Shown: positions 7,316 to 15,574, counted from the stretch's first letter. The stretch is DNA of 46,564 bases from JBAYFX01 sp041666965 (GCA_041666965.1 JBAYFX010000005.1:1-46564); one strand, 5' to 3'. Made by a program: numbers and translations. Notes: generated by a model not told the origin, from the letters alone.

Positions 7316-7566
7316 CCAACCAGATATACCAGCTCCCCACTGTGGGTTTCCTGGTTTACTTTGAGTCCTGCTTCTTTACCAATTTCTAGTTGGGCAATTG
7401 GTAAATGGTCTACTTGCAGCGACTCCACCGTTTGAGTAAAACCGTTCCCCTCATCTCCAATCCTAATCACGTCACCAACTTTAATTGGCTCTTGTGTGGC
7501 TTCCAAAACTGCTACCATAATCTTGGGGAAAAAATGTGTAATCTTACCTGCTACACTATTAGTCAT
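7312..7566 (-). CDS. EF-Tu domain-2-like mini-protein
   Basis: From ATG 7566 the protein is 84 residues and consists of a single beta-barrel resembling domain 2 of translation GTPases: VAGKITHFFPKIMVAVLEAT, then PIKVGDVIRIGDEG, FTQTVESLQVDH and GKEAGLKVNQETHSGELVYLV. There is no GTPase domain. I recall similar free-standing proteins annotated as translation elongation factor-like in CPR bacteria and archaea; their role is not known to me. An in-frame TTG at 7593 would add nine residues, but the ATG fits the fold better. It is convergent with lysS and divergent from the split metallopeptidase. Confidence 0.75.
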   Translation of the reverse strand: MTNSVAGKITHFFPKIMVAVLEATQEPIKVGDVIRIGDEGNGFTQTVESLQVDHLPIAQLEIGKEAGLKVNQETHSGELVYLVG

Positions 7567-7578
7567 CTTATTTATTTG

Positions 7579-7600
7579 TATAATAAGTAACAAATAATCT
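7579..7600. promoter_or_regulatory. Shared divergent promoter region
   Basis: Between divergent starts at 7566 (minus) and 7605 (plus), a TATAAT on the plus strand (7579-7584) overlaps a TATTAT on the minus strand (7580-7585). Each would give a short leader of roughly 7-14 bases. No -35 boxes are clear. Confidence 0.35.
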
Positions 7601-7604
7601 TAAC

Positions 7605-7775
7605 ATGTCTTCACTATTTACTGTTAAATACTCCGCGGAAAAAGATTTACAAAATTATATCGATCGTTTGTTTAGCACCCGTTCCGTTGACTATGGTTCC
7701 GATCATTTTGCCTTTGTGAGTCGCTTCCTACCTCCTGAAATAATGAAGTTCTCTAAAAGTTACCCCAAATTATGA
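7605..7775 (+). pseudogene. N-terminal part of a frameshifted HExxH metallopeptidase
   Basis: This 56-codon frame starts MSSLFTVKYSAEKDLQ and ends in TGA at 7773-7775. Read on in the +1 frame from the same place, the sequence continues directly as NYESAKQVMRDYWKN into the gene at 7792-8295. The overlapping open part of the two frames is 7747-7772 and includes the run ACCCCAAATT. Fused, the product would be about 228 residues. So this is most simply the first quarter of the next gene, separated by one extra base. The cause could be a true mutation, a sequencing or assembly error in the C-run, or programmed +1 slippage on CCC. Confidence 0.6.
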
Positions 7776-7788
7776 GAGTGCGAAGCAG

Positions 7789-8295
7789 GTGATGCGTGAT
7801 TATTGGAAAAACTCCCGACCTAAATATTTTAAACAAGAGTCATTGTTTGTTGCCAAATGGATAGAAACTATTTTAAACCAGGAAAAAGATTTAATTATTA
7901 AACCCTTAGAAAGGGTCTATCAAGCCAAGTTTCCTTTCAGTCAGATTAAGGTTTACATGACTACCATTCCTATTTGTCCGTATAATTACTCTCAGCGCTG
8001 GTTTATGGTATTAAAGCAATCTAAAATAACAAGTTTTATCAAAACTGCCCTGCATGAACTAAATCATTTTATGTTTATTTACTATTATCAACAAAAGTTA
8101 GAATCTAAAAATTTTAATCCTAATCATATTCATTTTGTACGAGAAGCATTAGCAATTCTAACCAGCTGGGACGGTGTAGAAAATGATAATAAGCCAAAAA
8201 TTCAGGAACTTCAAAAATATATTTATTCACTCCACCGGTATAATATTGAAAATATTATTGATTTGGCTCTAAAGCAAAAATCTCTATTTTTATGA
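7789..8295 (+). CDS. HExxH metallopeptidase-like protein (main part of a split gene)
   Basis: The 168-residue frame carries a zinc-peptidase signature, HELNH (ALHELNHFMFIYYY), in a predicted helix, and a downstream helix FVREALAILTSW whose Glu is a candidate third zinc ligand, as in gluzincins. There is no signal peptide or membrane span, so it is probably cytoplasmic. A GTG (7789) and an ATG (7792) lie at the 5' end, but the frame is open back to 7747 and appears to be the continuation of the fragment at 7605-7775; neither codon may be the natural start. It overlaps the next gene by ATGA. The family and substrate are not recognised. Confidence 0.6.
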   Translation: MMRDYWKNSRPKYFKQESLFVAKWIETILNQEKDLIIKPLERVYQAKFPFSQIKVYMTTIPICPYNYSQRWFMVLKQSKITSFIKTALHELNHFMFIYYYQQKLESKNFNPNHIHFVREALAILTSWDGVENDNKPKIQELQKYIYSLHRYNIENIIDLALKQKSLFL

Positions 8296-8894
8296 CCATA
8301 GATTTCCCAAACCGTCAAAAGTATTTAGAGGCAGTCCAGGCTCAACTAGAACAGAATATTTACTATCATTCACTGGCTCTTGAAGCCTGTATGGCCGGTC
8401 TTTACGATTATCTGCAGCCACAAAACCGGTTATCTCCCTCAGACCCTCCCCGTGCCGATTGGCTTTTGGCAGGACTAACCCACGATGTTGATTACTCTGG
8501 TGAGTTTAAAGACTCACATCCGACAAAAACCAACGCTGCCCTTGCTAAATACAACTTGTCTGTAGGTCAAAATATAATCGATATCATCTTGGCCCATGAC
8601 AGCAGGCAGGGGATACCTAAAACAAATTTAGCCCAATGGTCTATTTATTGCGCTGACTCGCTCACTGGTCTAATCGTGGCTACAGCTTTAGTCATGCCAA
8701 CACGTAAATTGGCCGACGTTAAACTGTCCTCAGTAGTTAAGCGGTTTTTGAAAGAACCAAAGTTTGCTGCCGGCACCCGCCGAGCCGAAGTAAGTGAGTG
8801 CACCAACCCTCAAGGACTTAATTTACCTCTTGAAAATTTCATCGAAATTTGTCTTACATCCATGACTGAAATATCCAGCGAAATAGGTTTATAG
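8292..8894 (+). CDS. HD-domain phosphohydrolase-like protein
   Basis: The 200-residue soluble protein has the metal ligands of the HD superfamily in order: His in YYHSLALEACM, the HD doublet in LLAGLTHDVDYSGEF, a later His in IILAHDSRQG, and Asp in YCADSLTGLIVAT. HD proteins hydrolyse phosphate esters of nucleotides or nucleic acids; the substrate here is not evident. A C-terminal helical segment (VVKRFLKEPKFAAG) follows. Its start overlaps the stop of the metallopeptidase gene (ATGA), so the two are translated from one message. serS begins 80 bases later with its own promoter. Confidence 0.75.
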   Translation: MTIDFPNRQKYLEAVQAQLEQNIYYHSLALEACMAGLYDYLQPQNRLSPSDPPRADWLLAGLTHDVDYSGEFKDSHPTKTNAALAKYNLSVGQNIIDIILAHDSRQGIPKTNLAQWSIYCADSLTGLIVATALVMPTRKLADVKLSSVVKRFLKEPKFAAGTRRAEVSECTNPQGLNLPLENFIEICLTSMTEISSEIGL

Positions 8895-8954
8895 TGATAT
8901 ACTCTGATATATTAGCATTTACCGCAAGATTGCGAAAATAAAAGGAATTTTCTG

Positions 8955-8963
8955 TGCTAAAAT
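8955..8963 (+). promoter_or_regulatory. Extended -10 for serS
   Basis: TG-c-TAAAAT ends 11 bases before the serS ATG at 8975, predicting a leader of about 5 bases. AAGGA at 8942-8946 lies upstream of the predicted transcript start, so it would not act as a ribosome binding site. Confidence 0.5.
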
Positions 8964-8974
8964 AGCTTACCTCG

Positions 8975-10237
8975 ATGTTAGACCTAACTCTTATTCGCCA
9001 GCAACCGGACCTTGTTAAAATATCTCTAACCAACCGTCAAAAAGATCCAACTCTTGTTGACCAGTTTCTTCAGTTAGACAAGCAATACCGCTCACTTCTA
9101 GTGGAAGTTGAAACTCTCCGTAGTCAGCAAAATCAAATCAGCCGATCAACTCAGGGTAAGCCAACACCTGACCAAATTTCTGAAGCCAAAGTATTAAAAG
9201 ATAAGCTTACTCAACTTGAAACTCAACAATCCGAGCTTCAGCTTCAAATTGACAGTGTAGTCGAACAAATTCCTAATATTCCATCTGAGGACACACCAGT
9301 CGGTCCAGATGATTCAGCAAATGTTGTCATCAAGACAATTGGTTCAAAACCAGTTTTTGATTTTAAACCACTTGATCATCAGGATATAGGAATAAAACTT
9401 AACATCATCGATAAAGAAAAGGCCAGTCAGTTATCCGGATCAAGGTTTGGGTTTTATAAAAATCAAGGAGTAATTTTAGAAATGGCTATCATGTTTTACA
9501 CCATTAAAAAACTTTCTGGTTTAGGTTTTCAATCTATGTTGCCTCCGTTAATGGTTAAGTCAAAAACTGAGTGGGGGTGCGGCTATGCAAGTAACAAGAA
9601 TTTATTTAATGCCTACTATTCAATCCCTCAAGATGATCTGGTATTTATTAGCAGTTCCGAACATTCAGTAGTACCTTACCACTCAAATGAAGTTTTATCG
9701 GAGTCAAAGTTTCCAATAAAATATGTAAACTTTACCCCTTGTTTCCGTCGTGAGTCAGGTACTTACGGTAAAGATATGAAGGGTATGTTAAGAGTCCATC
9801 ATTTCAATAAAGTTGAAATGAATATATTTACCTTACCTGATTTCGAAATCTCCGATAAAATGTGTCTTGACATGCTTGAAAATGAGGAAAATATTCTGGC
9901 TGATTTTGGACTTCATTATCAAGTGGTTGCTGCTTGTACCGGCGACTTACCTCAACCCAATCGAAGAATGTATGACATCAATACTTGGTTTCCTGGTTTA
10001 AATGAATACAAAGAAACCGGATCATGTAGCAATTGTGGCGATTATCAAGCCAGACGCTTAAACACTAAAGTTAAAATAAACGGTAAATCAGAATTTGTAC
10101 ACATCTTAAATTCCACGGCTGTTTCCGATCGGGCTATGCTTGCAATTCTTGAGAATCACCAACAAGCCGATGGTTCTGTTCTCATTCCTACTTGCCTCCA
10201 ACCTTTTACCGGTTTTGACCGGATTACACCTACTTAG
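8975..10237 (+). CDS. serS: Seryl-tRNA synthetase
   Basis: It charges tRNA-Ser (and tRNA-Sec where present). The 420-residue length is normal. The N-terminal long coiled-coil arm, which grips the long variable arm of tRNA-Ser, covers about residues 25-105 (LDLTLIRQQPDLVKISL, then a Gln/Leu/Lys-rich stretch). The class II core follows, with motif 2 as TPCFRRESGTYGKDMKGMLR and a motif 3 region ILNSTAVSDRAMLAILENHQ. The last is slightly unusual, because many bacterial enzymes have a Gly-Ser-Gly type sequence there. It has its own promoter and ends just before a strong hairpin terminator, so it is probably monocistronic. Confidence 0.93.
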   Translation: MLDLTLIRQQPDLVKISLTNRQKDPTLVDQFLQLDKQYRSLLVEVETLRSQQNQISRSTQGKPTPDQISEAKVLKDKLTQLETQQSELQLQIDSVVEQIPNIPSEDTPVGPDDSANVVIKTIGSKPVFDFKPLDHQDIGIKLNIIDKEKASQLSGSRFGFYKNQGVILEMAIMFYTIKKLSGLGFQSMLPPLMVKSKTEWGCGYASNKNLFNAYYSIPQDDLVFISSSEHSVVPYHSNEVLSESKFPIKYVNFTPCFRRESGTYGKDMKGMLRVHHFNKVEMNIFTLPDFEISDKMCLDMLENEENILADFGLHYQVVAACTGDLPQPNRRMYDINTWFPGLNEYKETGSCSNCGDYQARRLNTKVKINGKSEFVHILNSTAVSDRAMLAILENHQQADGSVLIPTCLQPFTGFDRITPT

Positions 10238-10252
10238 TAGAGGAGCCACCCG

Positions 10253-10297
10253 CTCCGGTTCCCGGGTAACCGTGGAGCCGGAGTAGGACTTTTTTCT
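10253..10297 (+). terminator. Intrinsic terminator after serS
   Basis: An 8-bp stem (ctccggtt at 10253-10260 with agccggag at 10276-10283, one G-T pair) with a GC-rich loop is followed by taggacTTTTTTC. The T run begins 6-7 bases after the stem. An alternative smaller hairpin, ggagc (10242-10246) with gctcc (10252-10256), would compete with it. It is the clearest intrinsic terminator in the window. Confidence 0.65.
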
Positions 10298-10302
10298 TAA
10301 GA

Positions 10303-10308
10303 TATAAT
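10303..10308 (+). promoter_or_regulatory. TATAAT -10 box for secA
   Basis: A perfect TATAAT is followed by 8 bases (tacatacc) and the secA ATG at 10317, giving a leader of at most one or two bases. It lies only a few bases after the T run of the serS terminator. Confidence 0.55.
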
Positions 10309-10316
10309 TACATACC

Positions 10317-13022
10317 ATGTTCCGAGCTTTCAAAAACTTATTTGACGACAGCGCCCGTCAATTGAGCCAGTATAAAAAAATTGTCGCCCAAATCAATTTT
10401 TTTGAATCAACCATTAAGCCGCTTACTGACGATCAACTTAAGTCAAAAACTACTGAATTTAAAGATCGTTTGAATAAAGGCGAATCATTGGACTCGCTTC
10501 TTCCCCAAGCCTATGCTGTTATTCGAGAAGCTATCTTTCGCACTATTGGTGAACGAGCCTACGACGTTCAGCTTTTAGCCGCCATTACCCTACACCACGG
10601 TGCCATTGCCGAGCAACGCACCGGCGAAGGTAAAACCCATTCGGTTATTTTCCCGGCATATTTAAATTCCTTAACTGGCAAAGGTGTCCACATTATCACA
10701 CCAAACGATTATTTAACCCGAGTAGGTGCCGGATGGTACCCTCAGGCTCTTAATTTATTGGGCATCTCTACTGCCTGTATTGTCCATGAACAATCTTTTA
10801 TTCTTGACTCGACTTATACCGAACCCACAGAAACTGTTGACCCCCGTTTGTCTCACCTCCGCCCGGTCTCCCGCCAGGAAGCTTATTTGGCCGACGTTAC
10901 TTACGGTACCAATAACGAATTTGGTTTTGATTATCTTCGCGACCACATGGTTACTGAGGCTTCTCAAAAAGTTCAGCGCCCCGATCCTTATTTTGCTATT
11001 GTCGACGAAGTAGACTTTGTCCTAATTGACGAAGCCCGCACTCCGTTAATTATTTCGTCACCCGGAGGTCAGCCCACCGATAATTACTATCAGTTTGCCC
11101 AAATAGCGGCTGGTCTCCAGGAAACCGATTACTCAATTGACGAAAAATCCCGTTCAGCCACCTTAACTGAATATGGCATTCGCAAAGTTGAACGTATACT
11201 AAAAGTTAACAATCTTTATGAACAATCTTTCGAAACTATCCACTACATTGAAAACGCCATCAAAGCCCGGGCTCTCTTTCACAAAGATCGTGATTATGTG
11301 GTCAAAGACGGTGAAATAATCATTGTTGACGAGTTTACTGGCCGCCTCATGAATGGCCGCCGTTGGTCAGACGGGCTTCATCAGGCAGTTGAAGCTAAAG
11401 AAAATGTTACCGTTCAGCAAGAATCACAAACTTGGGCTACCATTACCTTTCAAAACTATTTCCGGCTTTACGAAAAACTAGCCGGCATGACTGGTACCGC
11501 TTTAACTGAAGCCGAGGAATTTCGAAAAATATATCAGCTTGAAGTCATTACCATTCCTACTCACCGCTCCTTAGCCCGCCGTGACTCCCATGATTTAATT
11601 TTCAAATCCCAACGTTCCAAGTATGCTGCCATCGCCACTCAGGTTGAGGAACTACATCGCCTTGGTCAGCCGGTTTTAATTGGAACTACTAGCATTGAAA
11701 AAAATCAAATAATATCATCTCTTCTTGCCAAAAAAGGTGTTCCCCACCAACTCTTAAACGCTAAAAATCATCGCTCTGAAGCGGAAATTATTGCCAAAGC
11801 CGGAACTCTTGGAGCCGTAACTGTCGCTACCAACATGGCTGGCCGGGGAGTCGATATTATTCTTGGTGGCCCTCGTGACAATGTCGAGCCTTCAAAGTGG
11901 CAAGAATTACATGATAAGGTCGTTGCCCTCGGTGGATTATATGTTATTGGTACCGAGCGTCACGAATCCCGCCGCATCGACAATCAGCTCCGTGGTCGGG
12001 CCGGTCGGCAAGGCGATCCTGGTTTTTCTCAGTTCTACATAGCACTTGATGATGATTTAATGCGCATTTTCGGAGGTGAAAAAATCAGTGACTTAATGAC
12101 CCGTTTCCAAATGCCAGATGACACTCCTTTAACTCACCCACTGGTTTCTCGGGTAATTGAGCAAATCCAGGTTAAAGTAGAAGGGTTTAACTTTGATATC
12201 CGTAAAAATCTTGTCGAATACGATGACGTCATCAACAAACAACGTCGCATTGTTTACTCATTGCGTGACCGGGCTCTGGCCGATGCTCAAGCAAACCCCG
12301 AAGCCCTCTGGGTCTCCACTGAAAAATATTTTCAAAATGAAATTAATCGGCTGGTTGATTTTTCAGTTAATCCGGATTCAGGTGAAACCGACTATTCCCG
12401 AGTCGCCTCCGAATTTTCAGAAATCCTGCCTCATTCCGAAAAGGATCGCCAAGCACTAAGTGATGCATTAAAAAAGCCCCCAAGTTCTCAAGACATAAAA
12501 GATTTTCTTTTCAAACAAGTTAAGTCTCAGTGGGAGCAACGAGTAACCTACTTTGGCCAATCTCTAGCCACTTCCGTTTTAACCTACTGTATAGTTCGCA
12601 CCCTCGACCCACTCTGGGTGGAACACTTAACCGCCCTCGATGACCTACGCGACGGTGTTCGTCTCCGAGGGTATGCTCAAAAGGATCCGCTTATTGAATA
12701 CCGTAAGGAAGGTTACGACATGTTCCAGTCTCTTATGGTTCAGTTTGAATCCAATTTCTCCCGAACTCTTTTTAGACTTGAGCCAGTTCAGTCCCAACCA
12801 GCTTCTGTGCCCCAACCTGCCGTTTCCGAGACTCGAGGTAAAGCTTCCGACTATGCTTCAGTCTCATCTGATTCTCAGCCCGATTCTACCCCCCAAGAAG
12901 CCAACGGCCGTGTAGTCACCTCAACTGTTCCCATTGAGTCATCAGCCTTAGGCCGCAACGATCCATGTTGGTGTGGTTCCGGCAAAAAATGGAAAAAATG
13001 TCATTATCCTCAGTTACAATAA
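10317..13022 (+). CDS. secA: Preprotein translocase ATPase SecA
   Basis: SecA drives unfolded proteins through the SecYEG channel with ATP. The 901-residue protein has normal length and all main parts: Walker A as RTGEGKTHSVIF, then GTNNEFGFDYLRDHM, DEVDFVLIDEARTPLIIS (with Phe where Ser is usual), the GMTGTALTEAEEF segment, NMAGRGVDIILGG and QLRGRAGRQGDPG. After a Ser/Pro/Gln-rich linker (about 820-880) the C-terminus carries the zinc-binding SEC-C motif, NDPCWCGSGKKWKKCH, a binding site for SecB or ribosomes in other bacteria. It has its own promoter directly upstream. The many exported proteins in this window would depend on it. Confidence 0.95.
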   Translation: MFRAFKNLFDDSARQLSQYKKIVAQINFFESTIKPLTDDQLKSKTTEFKDRLNKGESLDSLLPQAYAVIREAIFRTIGERAYDVQLLAAITLHHGAIAEQRTGEGKTHSVIFPAYLNSLTGKGVHIITPNDYLTRVGAGWYPQALNLLGISTACIVHEQSFILDSTYTEPTETVDPRLSHLRPVSRQEAYLADVTYGTNNEFGFDYLRDHMVTEASQKVQRPDPYFAIVDEVDFVLIDEARTPLIISSPGGQPTDNYYQFAQIAAGLQETDYSIDEKSRSATLTEYGIRKVERILKVNNLYEQSFETIHYIENAIKARALFHKDRDYVVKDGEIIIVDEFTGRLMNGRRWSDGLHQAVEAKENVTVQQESQTWATITFQNYFRLYEKLAGMTGTALTEAEEFRKIYQLEVITIPTHRSLARRDSHDLIFKSQRSKYAAIATQVEELHRLGQPVLIGTTSIEKNQIISSLLAKKGVPHQLLNAKNHRSEAEIIAKAGTLGAVTVATNMAGRGVDIILGGPRDNVEPSKWQELHDKVVALGGLYVIGTERHESRRIDNQLRGRAGRQGDPGFSQFYIALDDDLMRIFGGEKISDLMTRFQMPDDTPLTHPLVSRVIEQIQVKVEGFNFDIRKNLVEYDDVINKQRRIVYSLRDRALADAQANPEALWVSTEKYFQNEINRLVDFSVNPDSGETDYSRVASEFSEILPHSEKDRQALSDALKKPPSSQDIKDFLFKQVKSQWEQRVTYFGQSLATSVLTYCIVRTLDPLWVEHLTALDDLRDGVRLRGYAQKDPLIEYRKEGYDMFQSLMVQFESNFSRTLFRLEPVQSQPASVPQPAVSETRGKASDYASVSSDSQPDSTPQEANGRVVTSTVPIESSALGRNDPCWCGSGKKWKKCHYPQLQ

Positions 13023-13071
13023 AATAACCGATGATCCGCCTGTGGTGGACCATTACCCATCAATATCCTAA

Positions 13072-14088
13072 ATGAACTATAAAAAAGCCTCAGAAAAGAT
13101 TTTTAACCAAATCGCTAAATCCAAATCCATTCTTCTCCATCTTCATCCTGGTCCTGATGGAGACTCAGTAGGCTCTGCCTTGGCTATGTATCATTTTTTA
13201 AGATCCCAAAATAAACAAGTCACCCTAATATCAGGTGATTCCACAACCCCTCAATCCTTCTTAGTTTTGTCAGGATCAGATAACATCACCAAAGCTAATT
13301 ATTTTAACATTGACTTAAAACAATTTGATTTGTTTATAATTCTGGACACCTCTTCACTCAATCAAATCTCAAAAATAGACAAAGTAGTGTTTCCCAAATC
13401 TTTAAAAACCATTTGTATTGATCATCATCAAAGCAATCAACATTTCGCCGATATTAACTTAGTTGATTTATCGTCACCTGCTACTGCTCAAATAGTTGCT
13501 CGCCTATTTCTCCAAAACAAAGTTAAAATCACCCCCGATATGGCCACTTGTTTGCTTTTAGGAATCCATACCGACACTGGTGGTTACAAATACTTTCCAA
13601 CCTCATCAATAACTTTTAGTATTGCTTCAAAACTAACCAAAATTGCTCCTGATTTTTATCAAACTATTTTTAACTTCGAAAATCAAGATAAACCTGGTAG
13701 GTTGTTAATGATGTCCTTGTTGCTAAATAACATTAATACTTACTTCGGCGGAAAAGTAGCCCTGTCTACTGTTTCTCAATCTCAAATTAAAAATAAAAAA
13801 ATTGAACCAGAAGCATTGTTTACTGTTGATATTGCCAATACCATAAAATCAGTTGTTGGCTATGAAATTGGAGGGACATTAATTGAAGGTAACGATGGTA
13901 AAGTAAAAGTTAGCCTTCGAACCCGAGATTCCTCAATCTATGATTTAAGTAAAATAGCAACCTTAACCGGTTACGGAGGGGGACACAAAGCCGCTGCCGG
14001 TGCCAGCATCCCATTTCGTTTAAGTAAATCACTAAAAATACTACTTGAAGCCATTGCAAAAAATAATCCGGAACTTGGTTCTCCCTAG
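13072..14088 (+). CDS. DHH/DHHA1 phosphoesterase (NrnA-like)
   Basis: Members of this family degrade very short RNAs (nanoRNase), dephosphorylate pAp or hydrolyse cyclic dinucleotides. The 338-residue protein shows the DHH-domain metal motifs in order: HLHPGPDGDSVGSALA, LFIILDTSSL, IDHHQSNQHF and LLGIHTDTGGYKYF. The C-terminal DHHA1 domain ends with the GGGHKAAAG substrate loop (LTGYGGGHKAAAGASI). It has no membrane or CBS domains, which favours an NrnA-like soluble enzyme over the GdpP type. It lies 49 bases after secA; I find no terminator between them and no convincing promoter of its own. Confidence 0.88.
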   Translation: MNYKKASEKIFNQIAKSKSILLHLHPGPDGDSVGSALAMYHFLRSQNKQVTLISGDSTTPQSFLVLSGSDNITKANYFNIDLKQFDLFIILDTSSLNQISKIDKVVFPKSLKTICIDHHQSNQHFADINLVDLSSPATAQIVARLFLQNKVKITPDMATCLLLGIHTDTGGYKYFPTSSITFSIASKLTKIAPDFYQTIFNFENQDKPGRLLMMSLLLNNINTYFGGKVALSTVSQSQIKNKKIEPEALFTVDIANTIKSVVGYEIGGTLIEGNDGKVKVSLRTRDSSIYDLSKIATLTGYGGGHKAAAGASIPFRLSKSLKILLEAIAKNNPELGSP

Positions 14089-14097
14089 TGTTAAAAT
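14089..14097 (+). promoter_or_regulatory. Extended -10 for the HIT gene
   Basis: TG-t-TAAAAT is followed by gtttc and ATG at 14103, exactly the 5-base spacing seen upstream of tyrS and the sortase. It starts just beyond the stop of the DHH gene and supports the ATG at 14103 over the in-frame TTG-type start at 14088. Confidence 0.5.
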
Positions 14098-14102
14098 GTT
14101 TC

Positions 14103-14510
14103 ATGGAATCTGATTGTATTTTTTGTAAAATTGTATCTGGTGCTATACCCTGTTATAAAGTTTACGAAGACGCTGATTTTTTAGGGTTTCTGGACATCAA
14201 ACCATTAAACCCGGGTAACTCCCTAATTATTCCCAAAACTCACCATCGTTGGGTTACTGACGTTCCCGAATTTGGCCGATATTGGGAAGTAGCCAAAATT
14301 GTGGCTCTCGCCACCCAGCCCCAAGTTAAGGCCGATTATGTTTCTTTTTTAACCCTTGGAATGGAGGTACCCCACGCCCATATCCGGGTTATTCCCCGGT
14401 TTTTTAACGATGCTCACACCCACGGCATTGATACTAATACTTTAGTTAATCTCAGTCCCCAAGAACTATCCAATTTAGCTAGAACTATTTATCAATCAAT
14501 AAAACCATGA
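14103..14510 (+). CDS. HIT family nucleotide hydrolase/transferase
   Basis: HIT proteins cleave nucleoside phosphoramidates or dinucleoside polyphosphates. From ATG 14103 the protein has 135 residues and begins with the typical CIFCKIVSGAIPCYKVYED. The family core follows (FLDIKPLNPGNSLIIPKTH). The histidine triad is HAHIRV, so His91 and the nucleophile-type middle His93 are present, but the third His is replaced by Arg95. It heads a run of genes with ATGA overlaps or gaps of a few bases that extends to 19701. The exact substrate is unknown. Confidence 0.87.
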   Translation: MESDCIFCKIVSGAIPCYKVYEDADFLGFLDIKPLNPGNSLIIPKTHHRWVTDVPEFGRYWEVAKIVALATQPQVKADYVSFLTLGMEVPHAHIRVIPRFFNDAHTHGIDTNTLVNLSPQELSNLARTIYQSIKP

Positions 14511-14821
14511 CCCCAGATCAAGATTTAATTGACCAACTTAAAATCCTTAACCGTCGCCTGGATATTATTAATAATCCCTTCAAAAATGCCGGCTATAATT
14601 TCGTTTCCGGAATTTTTCGTTCACTCGGGTCACTTTTTGGAACTATTGTTGTAGCCGGAGCAATTTTCTATTTCTTTTCATCCGTAGATCTTGTCAAACC
14701 AATTACTACTTGGGTGGAAAATATTATGAGTCAAATAAACTGGGAAAAAATCGTTCCCACTCCTACCTATGATCAAAACAGTCTTAATCAATATTTTCAA
14801 AAGCCAACCCCAACTTATTAA
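14507..14821 (+). CDS. DUF5665-like small membrane protein
   Basis: The 104-residue protein has a polar N-terminal helix (LIDQLKILNRRLDIINNPFK), a glycine-rich hydrophobic stretch that makes one or two membrane passes (about 40-66, SLGSLFGTIVVAGAIFYFF), and a polar Pro/Thr-rich C-terminus. The layout fits the DUF5665 family as I remember it, whose function is unknown. It overlaps the HIT gene by ATGA and abuts the next lipoprotein gene with no gap, so it belongs to the same message. Confidence 0.65.
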   Translation: MTPDQDLIDQLKILNRRLDIINNPFKNAGYNFVSGIFRSLGSLFGTIVVAGAIFYFFSSVDLVKPITTWVENIMSQINWEKIVPTPTYDQNSLNQYFQKPTPTY

Positions 14822-15571
14822 ATGAAACTTTTTCGTTTTGGCTTATTATTAACCTTGTCTATTTTGTTAACCGGTTGTACTCAAGCCAATCTATCTTCAC
14901 CCACACTGTTAAATACCCCTACACCGCTTCAACCAGCTCCTACTTCTTCTTCTATTTCTTTGCCTTCAATAATTCCAACTGTTTCAGCACTTCCATCTTC
15001 GCACTTAATTGATACTTTTTTCGTACCCCAAGCGCCTCAAAAAAATTGGGATCAACCCTGGCAGGACGCCTGTGAAGAAGCCGCTCTGCTTACCGTTCAC
15101 TATTATTATCAATCCCAAAATCCTTCCATTGATCAGATGGTGGTGGATTACCAAAATATTTTTGATTTCGAAACCCGGCAAGGTTGGGGGCATGATGTTA
15201 ATCTAAGCCAATTATCTTCCGTAGCCGACTCATTGGGTTATCAATCGTCAATAATTGCCAATCCAACAATTGATCAAATTAAATCCTATATTTCTCAAAA
15301 CATACCCATAATCGTGCCAGCCAATGGCAAAACTCTTTATCGCGAAAACAAACATTTTAAAAGCGGGGGACCTTGGTACCACCAGATTGTAATTCTGGGA
15401 TACGATGACAATTCACAACAGTTTACCGTCCACGATGTTGGTACCCAATTTGGTGCCTATTTCAAATATTCATACGACCTTTTACTGGATAGTATTCACG
15501 ATTGGCCCGAGTCAGGCATTAAAGAAGATATTAACCAGGGAGAAAAGTCAGTCTTAGTTTTGCTAAAATAA
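14822..15571 (+). CDS. Lipoprotein with C39-like cysteine peptidase domain
   Basis: An exported lipoprotein of 249 residues. The signal peptide ends in a lipobox, LLTGC (Cys19), followed by a Ser/Thr/Pro-rich spacer to about residue 60. The rest resembles the C39-like peptidase family: FFVPQAPQKNWDQPWQDACEEAA places the catalytic Cys, GGPWYHQIVILGYDD places His, and FTVHDVGTQFG supplies a likely Asp. C39-like proteins in other bacteria act on peptides at the cell surface, but substrates are mostly unknown. It sits between the DUF5665-like gene and a second lipoprotein gene, with gaps of 0 and 3 bases. Confidence 0.8.
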   Translation: MKLFRFGLLLTLSILLTGCTQANLSSPTLLNTPTPLQPAPTSSSISLPSIIPTVSALPSSHLIDTFFVPQAPQKNWDQPWQDACEEAALLTVHYYYQSQNPSIDQMVVDYQNIFDFETRQGWGHDVNLSQLSSVADSLGYQSSIIANPTIDQIKSYISQNIPIIVPANGKTLYRENKHFKSGGPWYHQIVILGYDDNSQQFTVHDVGTQFGAYFKYSYDLLLDSIHDWPESGIKEDINQGEKSVLVLLK

Positions 15572-15574
15572 CCC

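Noticed and set aside
10106..10333. 75-aa minus-strand frame over the serS terminator
   Set aside because: It reads through the serS 3' end and the terminator hairpin and is a shadow frame.
13023..13071. Terminator between secA and the DHH gene
   Set aside because: A small stem (tccgcc/ggtgga) exists, but no T run follows, so termination is not supported.
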